Assembly: GCF_021917145.1 (NCBI RefSeq)
Contig: NC_061061.1
Coordinates: 12,494,204-12,558,203 of the forward strand
Direction: 5' to 3'
Origin: Hypomesus transpacificus
Lineage: Eukaryota > Chordata > Actinopteri > Osmeriformes > Osmeridae
Length of the DNA: 64,000 bases
The position numbers and the translations under genes are program-made. This document shows positions 10,901-23,300 of this stretch, one piece after another. Under the pieces are notes generated by a model. That model had not been told where the DNA came from and did not search any database. It saw only the letters and a list, made by a program, of their open reading frames with translations. The stretch's first letter is position 1. Each line of letters opens with the position of its first letter.

Positions 10901-12023
10901 CACAGCACAGTATATACAGCACAGTATGCACAGCACAGTATGCACAGCACAGTATGTACAGCACAGTATGCACAGCACAGTATGCACAGCACACTATGCA
11001 CAGCACAGTATATACAGCACAGTATGCACAGCACAGTATGCACAGCACAGTATGCACAGCACAGTATGCACAGCACAGTATGTACAGCACAGTATGTCTG
11101 GTTCAGCCCAGGTTGGGAGGGTCAGGGAGGGTTTCTCCCACAGTCACAGTGAGACAGAACACAACAGGAATAACAATTAAAACAGGATCTTCTCATAGGA
11201 GTGATGAGCTAGACTAACCCTAACCTGTTATTGATATTCTTCTCCCACCCGCCAGGTTTTTGCTTCCTGCTCAGTGGACCAGTCTATCCGCGTCTGGGAC
11301 ATCCGTGCCCCGCCCAACTCCATGCTCTCAGCCAATGAGGCTCACTCCTCAGACGTCAACGTCATCAGCTGGAACCGGAGCGAACCATTCCTCCTGTCCG
11401 GGGGGGACGACGGTCTACTCAAAGTTTGGGACCTCAGGCAGTTCCAGGTAAGAACTGTGAAGAGTCCATGTTGGAAAACATGATGGATCTGTCAGTTCAC
11501 ACATACTTGTCTTGGCCTGACTGTTTGTAAAAACATGTCAAGATGGTGTAAGATCAAAGACAACAATAAAGAAACTCCCACAAATATTTGGGGTTCTGAA
11601 AACAATCTTGCATGGCAACGGGCGTGTGTATTATCAACAGCCTGCTGTGTAGCATCGATGTGCTCGTCATACTGGTGATTGTGCCAGTCCTAACATGTTG
11701 ATCTTTTTCTGCAGTCTGGGCGTCCGGTGGCCAACTTCAAGCAGCACATGGCGCCGGTGACGTCCGTGGAGTGGAACCCTGTGGACTCGAGCGTGTTCGC
11801 CGCCTCAGGGGCAGACGACGTCGTCAGCCAATGGGATCTGTCCGTGGAGTCATGTGACGTGGGAGCGAGGGCAGACGGGGTGAAGGATTTGCCCCCCCAG
11901 CTGCTGTTCTTGCACCAGGGACAGACTGAGATCAAGGAGATCCACTGGCATCCACAGTTACCTGGAGTGATGATCTCCACTGCCCTGTCCGGCTTCAATG
12001 TGTTCAGGACGATATCTGTGTAG
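7989..12023 (+). CDS. grwd1: Glutamate-rich WD repeat-containing protein 1
   Basis: Seven exons: 7989-8202, 8467-8584, 8735-8894, 9300-9510, 9794-9939, 11256-11447 and 11715-12023 (stop TAG). They give 449 residues; the human protein has about 446. Seen: an acidic N-terminus ([16 protein letters not shown]...), then the histone-binding/CAF1C-type segment [18 protein letters not shown] second acidic stretch ([16 protein letters not shown]) follows, and then WD40 repeats with clear ends such as [23 protein letters not shown] and VSQWDLS. GRWD1 is a nuclear/nucleolar histone chaperone that binds H2A/H2B and takes part in MCM loading and ribosome biogenesis. ATG 7989 gives the usual MSAPEE start. 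The 1.3-kb intron 5 is mostly a minisatellite, and intron 3 holds a SINE. Confidence 0.95.
8934..9150 (+). mobile_element. tRNA-derived SINE, copy 1 (head duplicated)
   Basis: Lies in grwd1 intron 3. It has a tRNA-like head (gatggctgagtggttaggga... with B box ggttcgattccc-like gttcgattcccgg). A central block follows (gtcctcgggcaaggcacttcaccc) and then the fish-type tail (gtaagtcgctctggataagagcgtctgc) ending in aatgtaaatgta. The first 25 or so bases of the head are present twice (8941 and 8965). Related copies are at 46824, 55115 (minus) and 58931. Confidence 0.85.
10206..11093 (+). repeat. Minisatellite, 14-bp unit cagtatgcacagca, about 60 copies
   Basis: About 0.9 kb in grwd1 intron 5. Units are mainly cagtatgcacagca, with variants tatgta, tatata and cactatg, and some units shortened to cagca. 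The unit contains no stop codon in several frames, so open frames of up to about 340 codons appear on both strands. They are products of the repeat and not genes. Confidence 0.95.
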
Positions 12024-13227
12024 AAGTGTGTGTGTGTGTATGTGTGTTTGGTGTTGACCTGTGTGTGCTAGTGTAGTAACTACTACAATCCCTTAATTTC
12101 TTTTGACATGCATTTACTATGTAATGTGCATGCGCAACATTTATCTTGCAGTTTGTATTGTGCAGATATTGGAATAGAAAACCCTCTTCTCACCTTGCCA
12201 AGTATTTGCAAGTTACTCCAAACAACCAACCCTCGGACTGGTCTACAGAAAATACTTCAGACTTGACAAATGAAATATGTCTATAGGATAATGTTTATTT
12301 AAGTAGCCAGCATATTAAAGGGAATCAATCTGAGATTAAAAACATTTTTGTTTATCTTTATAGAAAAATCCCCTTTCCAGCATTGTTAAATATAATTGGT
12401 CCAAAACTATTAACTCATACTGAACATGCATGCTTGGATTTTAAGAACGTAAGCATTCAACATAAGCACAGCATCAAAGATTGTCAGTGGTCATTACAGT
12501 CAATAGTCGTTTACCCCAAAAGAAATAAGAGTGTTGCCATTTCTGCCCAACAAGGCTAAATCATACATTTTAAGTTGTGATACAATTTAAATCCAAACAA
12601 CTGGCAAGAGAAATACATTTAAAATGTAAGCTGTTCACAGTACAATATTGGAATGATATAGAATATGAGGACATCATTGGTTTCAAAACACTAAGACTGG
12701 ACACATACTCAGTGGCATCCAATAACAATGGATGTTAAGAAAGCTCTTTGGGAATCCAGAATTTGAGAACTTCTGGCAAACAAATTGATCTGTGGAGGAA
12801 ATGTTCAAAACATTTTCTTTAAATGCATAATAAGATATAAAAATAAGCTAAGGAAATGGCTATAGTAAGTACAGGGATATGAACAGGCTCAACTCCCTTT
12901 AAGGCACCATGATAAAAACGTATTTATAATATGCACTGTTGTAAAAAATAGGTTTACCTGGCAAAAGTAAAGTTCATTTAAAACATTGTCGAGTTCACTC
13001 GAATCTGTCCAAAACTACAAGCTGAGCAACAATTCTGTGAAGTGATTCATAGAGCTGAAAGCACAACATAGTTATGTTAAAAACAGAGCACCAACACTCC
13101 AGTTTTTATTCTGTTAAACTCGTTCATTCCTTTGGTTGAAAAAATCCCTTTATTGTGATGATTAAAGTATGCTGCTCATGGTGGGCAGTGAAAAATAACC
13201 TGTTTTATCAAAAGACCATATGAGCTC
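12024..13227. other. Convergent 3' UTRs of grwd1 (+) and cdc42ep5 (-)
   Basis: No coding exon is visible. The grwd1 3' UTR starts with a short gt repeat. On the minus strand, AATAAA complements (ttttatt near 13102 and ctttattg near 13149) are plausible poly(A) signals for cdc42ep5. I cannot place either transcript end exactly. Confidence 0.5.
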
Positions 13228-14172
13228 CTATAGGCCAATTTCATCATCAAACTCATCTTCAAACGTGTAGCCTTTTCCACTGTCTCCCCCTTCGTCGTCC
13301 TCCTCTTCCTCGTCAGAATCAGTCTCTGAGTGGCCGTTTTCAGCCCTCCTTCTGTCCAATGGCGTGACACCCTCATACTCTGAACCGTTTGAAGAGGCGG
13401 GACTAGGTGGCAGATCCAATATGTGATTGGTGGCCTCTGCTTCTGCTGCACTGAAGATTTCACTGCCTCTTTCATGCTCACCAACCGTTGGACTGACACA
13501 CTCCGGAATCTCGTTCTGTTGAAACTCAAACCCCTGGCCCTCCTCCTCCGATGCCTGGCGAATGATTTCCTCTCGCTTATCGCTGAATCGCACTTTCGGC
13601 TTCAGCCCTTTGGACTTAATCCCGTTCCCCTCCATGATCCGAACTTCTCCCCTGTCGCGCGCCGCGTCGCTACCCCACACCGCCAGCTTGTCATTTAACT
13701 CGTTGTTCACGCTGACCGACCCCTGCTCCATGTTCAGCTGCTCCACTTTCACAGCGGCAGCACTTCTGTTGACAGGGAACACCTCCTCGTCGTTGGTAGA
13801 TGCCGTCCACCCAGAGTCCAGGCCCAGCCCGTCCATCACCCCTAGAACATCTCCCATGATGGACGGGCCTAGGTCCAGGTCCAGGTCGAAGGAAGACACT
13901 GACTCTGAGTGCTGGAGCTCCCTATTCCACGTGCCGTCCATGGCATCCAAGGTGCCACCGTCGTGGTTGGGAGGCCCCTCGGGGTCGCTGGCCGGCGGGG
14001 CGGCCGACGTGTCGGAGCTGGCTGAGCTGGGCCCATGTGTCGACAGGAAGGAGGTGTCACCGAACGCGTCGCCCCCCCTCCCTATGTGCATGGTGTGTCT
14101 GAAGTCGCCGAGCGGGGCTGAGATCATGGTGGGGTCCAGACGAGGACCCCGGGGAGTCTTGTGCAGAGGCAT
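13228..14172 (-). CDS. cdc42ep5: Cdc42 effector protein (BORG family), CDC42EP5-like
   Basis: A single coding exon of 314 residues. Near the N-terminus it carries the CRIB motif ISAPLGDFRHTMHIGRGGD followed by AFGDTSFLSTHG, which binds GTP-loaded Cdc42/TC10. A second family motif, LDLDLGPSIMGDVLGVMDGL, matches the BORG CI homology region. It ends DDEIGL; human CDC42EP5 ends DVIGL. The acidic tail EEEEDDEGGDSGKGYTFEDEFDDEIGL is preceded by a long low-complexity stretch. Human CDC42EP5 has only about 148 residues, so this protein is about twice as long, mostly between the CI motif and the end. BORG proteins organise septins and actin downstream of Cdc42. In human, CDC42EP5 lies beside LENG8, as here. 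CDC42EP1 or EP4 are the alternatives, but the position and C-terminus favour EP5. Confidence 0.85.
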   Translation of the reverse strand: MPLHKTPRGPRLDPTMISAPLGDFRHTMHIGRGGDAFGDTSFLSTHGPSSASSDTSAAPPASDPEGPPNHDGGTLDAMDGTWNRELQHSESVSSFDLDLDLGPSIMGDVLGVMDGLGLDSGWTASTNDEEVFPVNRSAAAVKVEQLNMEQGSVSVNNELNDKLAVWGSDAARDRGEVRIMEGNGIKSKGLKPKVRFSDKREEIIRQASEEEGQGFEFQQNEIPECVSPTVGEHERGSEIFSAAEAEATNHILDLPPSPASSNGSEYEGVTPLDRRRAENGHSETDSDEEEEDDEGGDSGKGYTFEDEFDDEIGL

Positions 14173-15640
14173 GATGTCTGAGGGATGAAAGAGGACTGAG
14201 GATTAGGGAACTGACTCCACAAATTGTTGATGTCAAAGAGAAAGGCACAGGAGGCAGGAATATTGAGGGAGATGTGATGAGAAGAGAAGTACCAACTTCA
14301 TACACACAGACGCCCTCAAATACAAAACTGACATGTTATGGATAAAAGCATTCAACTTACAGTCGCAAGTTGAGACAGAGACTATAGCGTCATAGTGTCT
14401 ATAGCCCAAAGCTTTTGCACATCTGGAGTAATGTCATAGATCACAGGAGCAAAACACACTGACTAATGCCATGACTAGTAACCCCAAAACACAGCATAAA
14501 CCTTGGGTGCCGGGTTTGTTTTCAACACATGTTCAATTTGGAATATGGAGACACGTTATGATGATGATGGAACTTATAATGTGAATAGTGATCGTCAATC
14601 CCAGAGGCGTGTCACCAAGGAGTTGGAGTCGACCCAGAGATGGCCAGTCTAGCCTGATGTTAACTGCCTTTTAGTGCCCTGCCATAACAGGCTGAAATGA
14701 AAAAAATCCCCATGTTGTGCAAGAGTGTGAGAAAACCCAACTAGTCGTTTGGCACTGATACTGCTGCCAAGACCATGCTGAGACTTGTAAGTAAAACATA
14801 TGCATGCAACGCAAGCACATAGTTTTCTCTAGATTCCTTTCCCTGAGGGCCCAAGACTTATGAGACAGAGAAACAATTATTCTCACATTACTGAGTGTAG
14901 TAGGACCTGTCTAAATTCATTTATAGCTAAATCAATATTAAACTTGGATGATCAATAAAAGCATGGCCTTAAACTTGTAGGCCTGAACATGAATTGTTCT
15001 TTCAAGCTGAAGGGTTGTTTCAAATTTGCCAACCAACAAATGTCCCAAATGGAAAGAATGTACAATATTTGTTCCAGGTGTTGAGTTTGTTGATACTTTG
15101 AAAACTTTGTAATTGACACACTTGAAACAAACTGCAGGCGAATGAAAGCAAATGTTACTATTTGAGATTTCTTAACATAGCTTATGACCGTTTCCATTAA
15201 CGTTTCTTGGTAATAGGGTTTGGGCAACGTTACTTAGCTACCGCTTGCTTTCCAATACACAACGAAATTACTACTAATGTGTTCTATACGAATTTGAACT
15301 TCAGATCGATTTCCCAGCAGTAAAGAGATGGAAGGCGAATAAGTGCCATGGGGAAAAGGTGGGAATTGCAAAACTTTCGCTTCACTGATCAAGTTACTCC
15401 GGGAATATTAAAGCATAAAAAGTATCAATAACTTACTTGGAAGTTTATACGCTCGTGTTTGGCTTCCTTCCTTCTTGCTATTCTTCTTTACATCTGGATT
15501 TTCCTTTTTTATTATTTATCCAAATGTTCACTCCTCGCTCTTTCTCAACGTCCGTCGTTGCAATGTCTCTTTCTATTTTTTCATTTTTTCCCGAAGGGAA
15601 GGGCAAGGAAGTGACGCGAAAAAAATACTAGGGAGTGCGC
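14173..15640 (-). other. cdc42ep5: cdc42ep5 5' UTR: leader intron and non-coding first exon
   Basis: On the minus strand an acceptor ccctcag|ACATCATG sits five bases before the start codon (exon up to 14177). A strong donor CCAA|GTAAGT at 15436/15437 ends a non-coding exon that probably begins near 15640. The transcription start is not visible. The interval is the leader intron. Confidence 0.5.
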
Positions 15641-17349
15641 GTTCTACAGGAGAGATTACTTTAGAGTGGGGCGATGCGTTTCAAAACTGCGATGATATTT
15701 GAATAATATAGATTAACAATTAAAGCATAGGCCTACTTTACATCATATCAAAGTTACAACCTATTTGATCTCTCCCCCCTCCACTTACTCTGCCCACCAC
15801 TACTACAGCGTTAGTGTCGTATAGCTTATTACAATTTTGTAAGAGATATGGCCTATTTTTAAGTCAGAAACTCCAGCTCATTTTAACACAACTTTCACTG
15901 ACAGCTAGGCTACAGTGATTTATAGGACACTGAATATCCCTTATCCCCACAGTCCGTACCTGGTGTAAATTGTGTTACAGTAATAAGCACCATTTCATAG
16001 ATACAAATTCCAAGATTAATCCAAGTTCATTTATTACATTTTTTTCAATGATTAAAATGCACATCGGGAAAATACTCTATTTTTGAACATCACATTGGCT
16101 ATACAAACTCCCAACTAATTAGGGTGTGACAACAAATTGCATATACTTTTTAAGGAATTCTGCCAGTCAAGTTCCCTCATAGGCTAACTGTAGCCTACCA
16201 CGGAGCACAACCAAAAACGTTGGGTCTTAAATGTGTCACTGCAGGGAGGTCTAACTGACACAGAGCTTCTCATTCATTAAGTAGGCCTAGCCCAAGTTAG
16301 TAAGCCTCTTCAAGGCGTTTTTTAGGAAATCCTGGATCTGGGCCATCAAAATAGAGGAAGGAACGCCGTTACTGCTGGAACCCCCCTCTATCTTCCTTCC
16401 TCAGGGTGAGAGAAAGAATCAAAGATTACCTCACCTATAGGCTACTTCAGAGAATCACACAATAGTGTGTATGACTGGAAATGAGTCATTGTTGGCTGGA
16501 CCTCCTCACACCATTTCTACATAGCTTTGGGATGACGCAACCAGATGTTGTGCATGTGAACAAAATGGTCTCGTGGCGCTCGGCAATTAAAAGTCCAAAT
16601 AGAGGAACGGCGATCAAACAAAAAAAGCAACAACTTGATCACCAATTAAGTCTACAAAATGTGGCACTGTGTCAACTGAATAAGTTGTTCAAACCGTTTG
16701 TTGAATTAATATATTTGGGAAAATATTATTTGGAACTGAATAATCTATCTGATTATCATATTTTGAAGACAAATAATAATTGACAGAAACTACAAAGCTA
16801 GACCTATTAAAAAAAAAACTAAATACTTGGCAATAATTGCTCTTTTCAAATGAGATGACACATAAAACAGTGCTGCTTACAAAGCCATCTATACCGGGCC
16901 AGCAAATACTAGAACAGATCTATTGAATAGAGATCTTTAGAATAGGGATCAAATAGTTGGCTGGAGGACAGCAGCTGCAAACAGGACAGGGATGAGCAGG
17001 CTGTGAAAATAGCTGAATGTACCTTTAAAACGGAACCGAAAAATTCAACACTGTCGTTCAACTGCCATTTTGTTTCACAGTTCAACACGGACGTCCTGGA
17101 ATAGCAGGTCAAGTTGACAAGCTAAGACGATCAATTTTAATCTATCATAGCAGGCTAGGTTAGTTTGTAAAGTACATGTTAAATATCGTAAGTATACAAC
17201 ACAAAACTGAAGATTGTTAGAAATTGGTCTACAGATTGGAGAGTTTTAAGTTTGACAGTGGAGTTGGTCTTGTTTACCTTCCAACTACTGTCGATTAGCT
17301 GCACCGCATTTTGCTGGCTAGCAGAAAGCTAGCTAGCTAGGTTTCTTAA
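15641..17349. other. Intergenic DNA between divergent cdc42ep5 and leng8
   Basis: The two genes are transcribed away from each other, and both promoters should lie here. I see no coding exon or recognisable transposon. A short gctagcta-type repeat is at 17324-17340, just before the leng8 start codon. Confidence 0.5.
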
Positions 17350-20300
17350 ATGGCGGCGAATAGTACCACAACCCAATCTGCTCCGGCTGCGACTTGGTAA
17401 GAAACAATCTCAAACCCTTTGCGTGCTAGCAAGCTTACAGTCACATATCACTAAAGTGAACATGTGTAAGACGGGCACCGATTTATGTATTTTCATTAAC
17501 TGTAAGGACGTTAGACTAGCTAGCTACAGTAGGTTGTTGTGACCAAAGAGCTTCGTTTGCGACGAGGAGGTACAGTACTGTAGTTAGCTCTAGCTAGAGC
17601 TAGCTACAGTACTGCTAGCCACTTACGAGCTGTAGCTACATAAATCAATTTAAGTGTGATTCACGTCTAAGATGTCAGCTGAATTTATTAACGTTGGTAT
17701 GGGAACGATTCTGAAATTGACATCATAAGCTAAATACAAGCCTTTAGTCTTACATTTCCCTGTCTGCTAACTTTGACTCAACGGTTTACTAGTAGCCTAC
17801 CTAGCTAGTCAAGCCAATCCGTTTGACCCATCCTGCCCTACCCATTTCCCCCTCCCAGGTCGTATGCAACAAGTTCAGAAGGTCAGATCCACGAGAACCC
17901 GGAGTGGGAGAAGGCAAGACAGGCACTGGCCTCCATTACCAAAACCCAGAGCGCGACCAAGGCTGCCCAGGCCAGCAGGGCCACGGCACAGGTGCGTAAA
18001 GCAACCTGTAATAGGCCGTTGTACTGTGTCAGACTTATGTCGAACGCGGGCGCTACATAATATGTTCGCCAACGTTTTAACGAAATCATTGCTTCACGCC
18101 ATGACAACGTAAATACCGGTGGTCACCCACGTCAGTCTGAACAGAATTATGAAATATGTAGAGGGTCTATTGGCACGGTGTATTTGTTTCTAATTGTATG
18201 TATTGTTTTGGTAAAGGTTGGCCAGTTCCAACCCGCGGTAGCAGATTCTACTGCCCACCAGCAGCAACAACAGCAGCAGTACTACAATCAGTGGTACCAA
18301 CAAAACCAGCCGCAGCAATATGCTGGATACCCTTACCCATACAACTATTACTACCCCATGACCACGGTAAATACTCATTATCATTTCAGAGGATAAATGA
18401 AGGCTGTAAAATGTTTTGAAAGATGTTTATGGCTTGCAGTTGGTGTACTGACCTAGGGATTAGGAAGGTTAAAAACCTCACCAGTCCTGCATGACGTTGG
18501 GTTTAAAGGAGTAATGTTTGTGTGTACTTCTGACCTGTAGTATGGTGGGGGCTATCCTCAGGGCCAGTATGGGGGCCCGCCAGGAGCCTACTCAGGACCC
18601 ACCACACCAAACGGACAGGTATGGTACACGACTAACTGCTGAAATCTTAATAATATAAAATTATAATTTAGTTGTACTTAAGTATACAAAAGAAATTGCA
18701 TCCTCACATTTGAACCTAAATCTAAGAACTGTTGTCTCTGCTTGGATATGCTTCTGTGCTCCGGTTCAGAAGTAGACTTTTTAATCTTGTTTTGTACATC
18801 TACACAGAAACATGGTGGGATATTTATTTCCTCTACTTTGTTTATTTCAAACTTTAACTCCTTCTCAGCCTCCATCCATGCCCTTGATGGACGACCAGTC
18901 TTCAAACTACCCACCCCAGCCCCAAGCCCCTCCTCCCACTGCCCCACAACCTCCCCCCCGGAGCCCAACCAGCTCTGAGCAGCCCCCTCCCCCTCCTCCC
19001 CCCTCCTTACCCCCCTCTCCAAACTCCCAGTACCCCCCTCCCCCTTCACAGAACCCTTACAACGGCAACAGCCCCATGCCCTATCCGCCAAGCGACCAGA
19101 TGCGAGGCTACAAGCCCAACCCTGGTCAAGGCAGGCCAGGCTACGGGCAGAACTACCAGGCTCAGAGCTCCTACCAGGCCTCCCAGAGTAACGTGCAGCA
19201 GCAGGGCCAGTATGGACCAGGCGTCGGGAGAGGAGAGGCCAAGAATAATAATAATCAGAACCAAAAACAAGGAGGACAGCAGCAGTGGCATCGCATGAAG
19301 CGTAAGTGTGTGTGCGCAGTGTTTCCCCCCAGGATTTAATGAGACTGGTGGGTAGACCTCAGGCCCTGTAGACCAGCGGTCTCTAATCCTGGTCCTGGAA
19401 GGCTACTGCCACGGTGTAGGTCATTCATGAGGAAGTAGTGGTGTGTTTTAGTTTGAGGAAGAGCTGACGTTTTGTATGTTTCTCCTGTGGCCTTTCTGTG
19501 ACCGTATGAAATGTGAGATGGAGGATGTGTGTTGCACCGTTTTATTGGTAGTGTTTACTCTGCCCTAGGCATCCTGTCACAGTCATGAGTTGATATGCTG
19601 GCACCAATGTAGACAGTGAAAGTTCCAGAGACGTGAAAGACATTAAGATTAAATAGTACACGTTTTTAAAATCCATGACTAAAGACAAAGGATTGAAAAC
19701 ATTTCAACAAAATACGGGCAGGCGACTGGAATTCAGCTAGTTTCAAATTCTGTTCTGCATCTTTGACGTTGTCTTTCCCCAGAATCACCTGGAGCAGGAA
19801 CCATGAAGTTCAACATTCCCAAGAGGCCTTATGTCATGACCAATCCCAGCTTCCCTCTCAGTGAGCAGGCCACTGGATTGCCTCCCACATCGGCCTCACC
19901 TGGAGCCGCTGCCGCTGCACCCGGGGGTGCTCAGACACGGTAAGAAGTCCTCAGGGCCCTTTGACCCCCTGCCCTTTGACCCCCTGCACTGCATGTTTTA
20001 GATGTTTCCCTGCTCCAACACACCTGGTTCGTTCAAATGATTGGGTCCCGATGAAGCCTAGCAGAAGCCTGATAACAACCTATACATTTGAATCGGGTGT
20101 GTTGGAGCAGGGAAATGTGCAAAACATGCAGGGCATGTTGATAGGTATTTGACTCAACCAAAATGGTCATCAATCCTGTTCCTCTTTTATTACATCTGAT
20201 GACCTCTGCTGTCCCCCCCGTCCCCCCCAGGCCCCAGGACTGGCCCCAGGCCATGAAGGAGTACGTGCAGCGCTGCTTCACAGCCTGCGAAACGGAGGAC

Positions 20301-23300
20301 GACAAGGACCGCACGGAGAAGATGCTGAAGGAGGTGCTGCAGGACCGGCTGCTGGACGGCTCGGCCTACACCATCGACTGGACGCACGAGCCGCTGCCCG
20401 AGTGAGTGAGTGGGTGGCTTCCCTGCTGCTCCGCCGCCACGCCAACGCTCAACAACGCCACGTTCAGCAGATAAAACGCCTTATGTTTGCCTCGCCATCC
20501 GTCGGATAACTCTCGTCAACAAGGGCGAGAGGGTTATCCGATGGATGACGATACGAATGGAAGTCGTTGATCTGTGTTGAGTTTAAAGGCATCTCTGTGT
20601 GGAAGCTCATGTTGTGGTGTCCGTCTTGGCAGACTGAAGGCCAAGCCGTCCCGGTGGGAGGCCCTGCCGGTCCAGAGGACCCTGGAGAGCGCAGTGAGCC
20701 GCGGGGGGGGCGTCGGGGCGGCCTCCCGGGGCCGTGGAGCAGGAGCCAGGCTGGGCCACTACAGAAACGTCTTCTCCCAGAGGAGCCCCTCCTCCCGCTC
20801 GTCCTCCCGCTCGTCCTCGCGCTCGCCCTCCCCCTCCCACAGCCGACACCGCGACCGCAGCGGCCAAAGGCACCGACGCAGGTGAGACCGGATCAGCCTC
20901 TCAGTCCCTCTGTTCTCTCTGACAGGGAGACTCCGGAGAGACTCCAGGCATGTGTGTGTGTGTGTCGTGTGTAACCGGCCGTCTCTCTGTCCTCCCAGTG
21001 ACTCTGGCTCTCAGTCAGACAGCAGCATGTCCTGTGACCTTCGACCCCAGCTGTCCCGTCGCCAGCAGAAAGCCGGGCGTGGCCGGGGTGGAGACCGAGA
21101 CCGGGGGCGGGGCCGGGGTGGCGGAGAGAGGGGGCGAGGACGAGGTGGCCGAGGCAACAGGGGACGAAGGTCGGAACAGTGTTTCAGTCTGCTTAACTGT
21201 CTGTAAAAAACGTTGAATGCTACCATATCGTAGATATGTTTCCGGATGCTTCCCCGCTCCAACGCAGTTGAGTCAAGTACACAAACTGATTATAGCTCCT
21301 CCTCCTCAGGAACATGGAGGAGTCCAACTCTGGCCCGGGCAAGAAGAGGAAAGGAGGTAACGCAGGCCTGGACTTCCACGACCCCAACCGTGAGGCTAAG
21401 AAGCAGAGCCGGGCGGCTCGCTTCCACAAGCAGCTGCGCTCCGAGCCCCTGGTCCTCTCCATCAACTCCCTGGAGGTCCCCAACGGCACCCAGGAGGCCC
21501 TCAGCTGGGAGGACTGCCCCATCGTGGGCACCTGCCAGGAGATCACCAAGAACTACCTGAGGCTCACCTGTGCCCCAGACCCCTCCACAGTGCGCCCCGT
21601 GTCTGTGAGTGGTGCCCGACTCAGAGCTGATCTCAGGGAGGGTCCCTGGAGATGTTTCAACATCCTAACTTGTCAGTGTCGTGTCCCCAGGTTCTCAGGA
21701 AGTCCATTCTGGTGGTGAAGGCCCACTGGAAGAACCACCAGGACTACCCCTACGCTTGTGAACAGATGAAGTCCATACGACAGGACCTGACGGTGGGCAC
21801 CCCCCCCCCTCACACCTGTCCTCCCTTCACCCTCACACCTGTCCTCCCCTCACCCTCACGCCTGTCCTCACCTCACACCTGTCCTCCCCTCACCCTCACA
21901 CCTGTCCTCCCCTCACCCTCACACCTGTCCTCCCCTCACCCTCACGCCTGTCCTCACCTCACACCTGTCCTCCCCTCACCCTCACACCTGTCCTCCCCTC
22001 ACCTTCACGCCTGTCCTCCCCTCACCTTCACACCTGTCCTCCCCTCACCCTCACGCCTGTCCTCCCCTCACCCTCAAGCCTGTCCTCTCCTCACCTTCAC
22101 GCCTGTCCTCCCCTCACCTTCACACCTGTCCTCCCCTCACCTTCACGCCTGTCCTCCCCTCACCTTCACGCCTGTCCTCCCCTCACCTTCACACCTGTCC
22201 TCCCCTCACCCTCACACCTGTCCTCCCCTCACCCTCACGCTTGTCCTACCCTCACACCTGTCCTCCCCTCACCCTCACGCTTGTCCTCCCCCTCACGCCT
22301 GTCCTCCCCTCCCCCTCACGCCTGTCCTCCCCTCACCCTCACACCTGTCCTCCCCCTCACACCTGTCCTCTTAGCCCCGCCTGTAAGGGCATGTCTCGGG
22401 TTGCTCATATCTCTCTCTCCCTGTCCACAGGTTCAAGGAGTTCGTACGGAGTTCACGGTGGAGGTATACGAGTGTCACGCGCGCATTGCCCTCGAGAAGG
22501 TAACGCCTTGTGTCCTCGTTCAGGCTGATCTGTTTCAAATGAAGTTTGCAAATGGTTTTATCGTGCGCGGTAACATATCTGACGTGTCTCTACAATGGTG
22601 TGTGTTTCAGGGTGACCATGAGGAGTTCAACCAGTGCCAGACCCAGCTGAAGGCCTTGTACAAGGACAACCCGTCAGATAACATCGGAGAGTTCACCGCT
22701 TACAGACTGCTCTACTACATCTTCACCAAGAACTCCGGAGGTAGGTCTTCCCCCCCGGCTGCTTTCCTCCAAGAGGGATGTGGGTACTCGGGTCTCCATG
22801 GTTACTCCTGTTCCCAGCTGTTTCAGCGAGCGCTGCTTCTCTTCCCTCTCCGTCAGACCTGACCACTGAGCTGGTGTACCTGACCCCGGCGCTGCGAGGG
22901 GACAGCTGTGTCTCCCACGCCCTGGCCCTCCGTGCCGCCTGGGCGCTGGGCAACTACCATCGCTTCTTCCTGTTGTACCGGCGGGCGCCGCGCATGGCCT
23001 CCTACCTAATCGACAAGTTTGTCGAGAGGGAACGAAAGATCGCACTTAAGGCCATGCTTAAAACGTAAGCCACGCAATCACAGTGGGCCATGGAAGGTGG
23101 GATTCTGGGATAGAATAAAGACAGAAAGGCTTCAGTGTTTCTGTTGGTGGTGACCCTGAGTTGTGCTTCCCTCCTCTGTGTCCGCAGATTTAGACCCGAC
23201 CTGCCGGTGGAGTATGTGCAGTCCAGTCTGGGCTTCCTATGTTTAGACTCGTGCTTGGCCTTTCTGACAGGGTTGGGGGTCAGCACCTTCCCCTCTGACC

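Noticed and set aside
10172-11217. Six long open frames (190-343 codons) on both strands
   Set aside because: They consist only of the 14-bp minisatellite in the grwd1 intron (repeating STVCTAQYA or [13 protein letters not shown] types) and have no independent protein character.
21652-22374. 240-codon open frame continuing a leng8 exon
   Set aside because: Past 21792 it is the intronic minisatellite. The leng8 protein continues at 22431 in the correct phase with conserved sequence.
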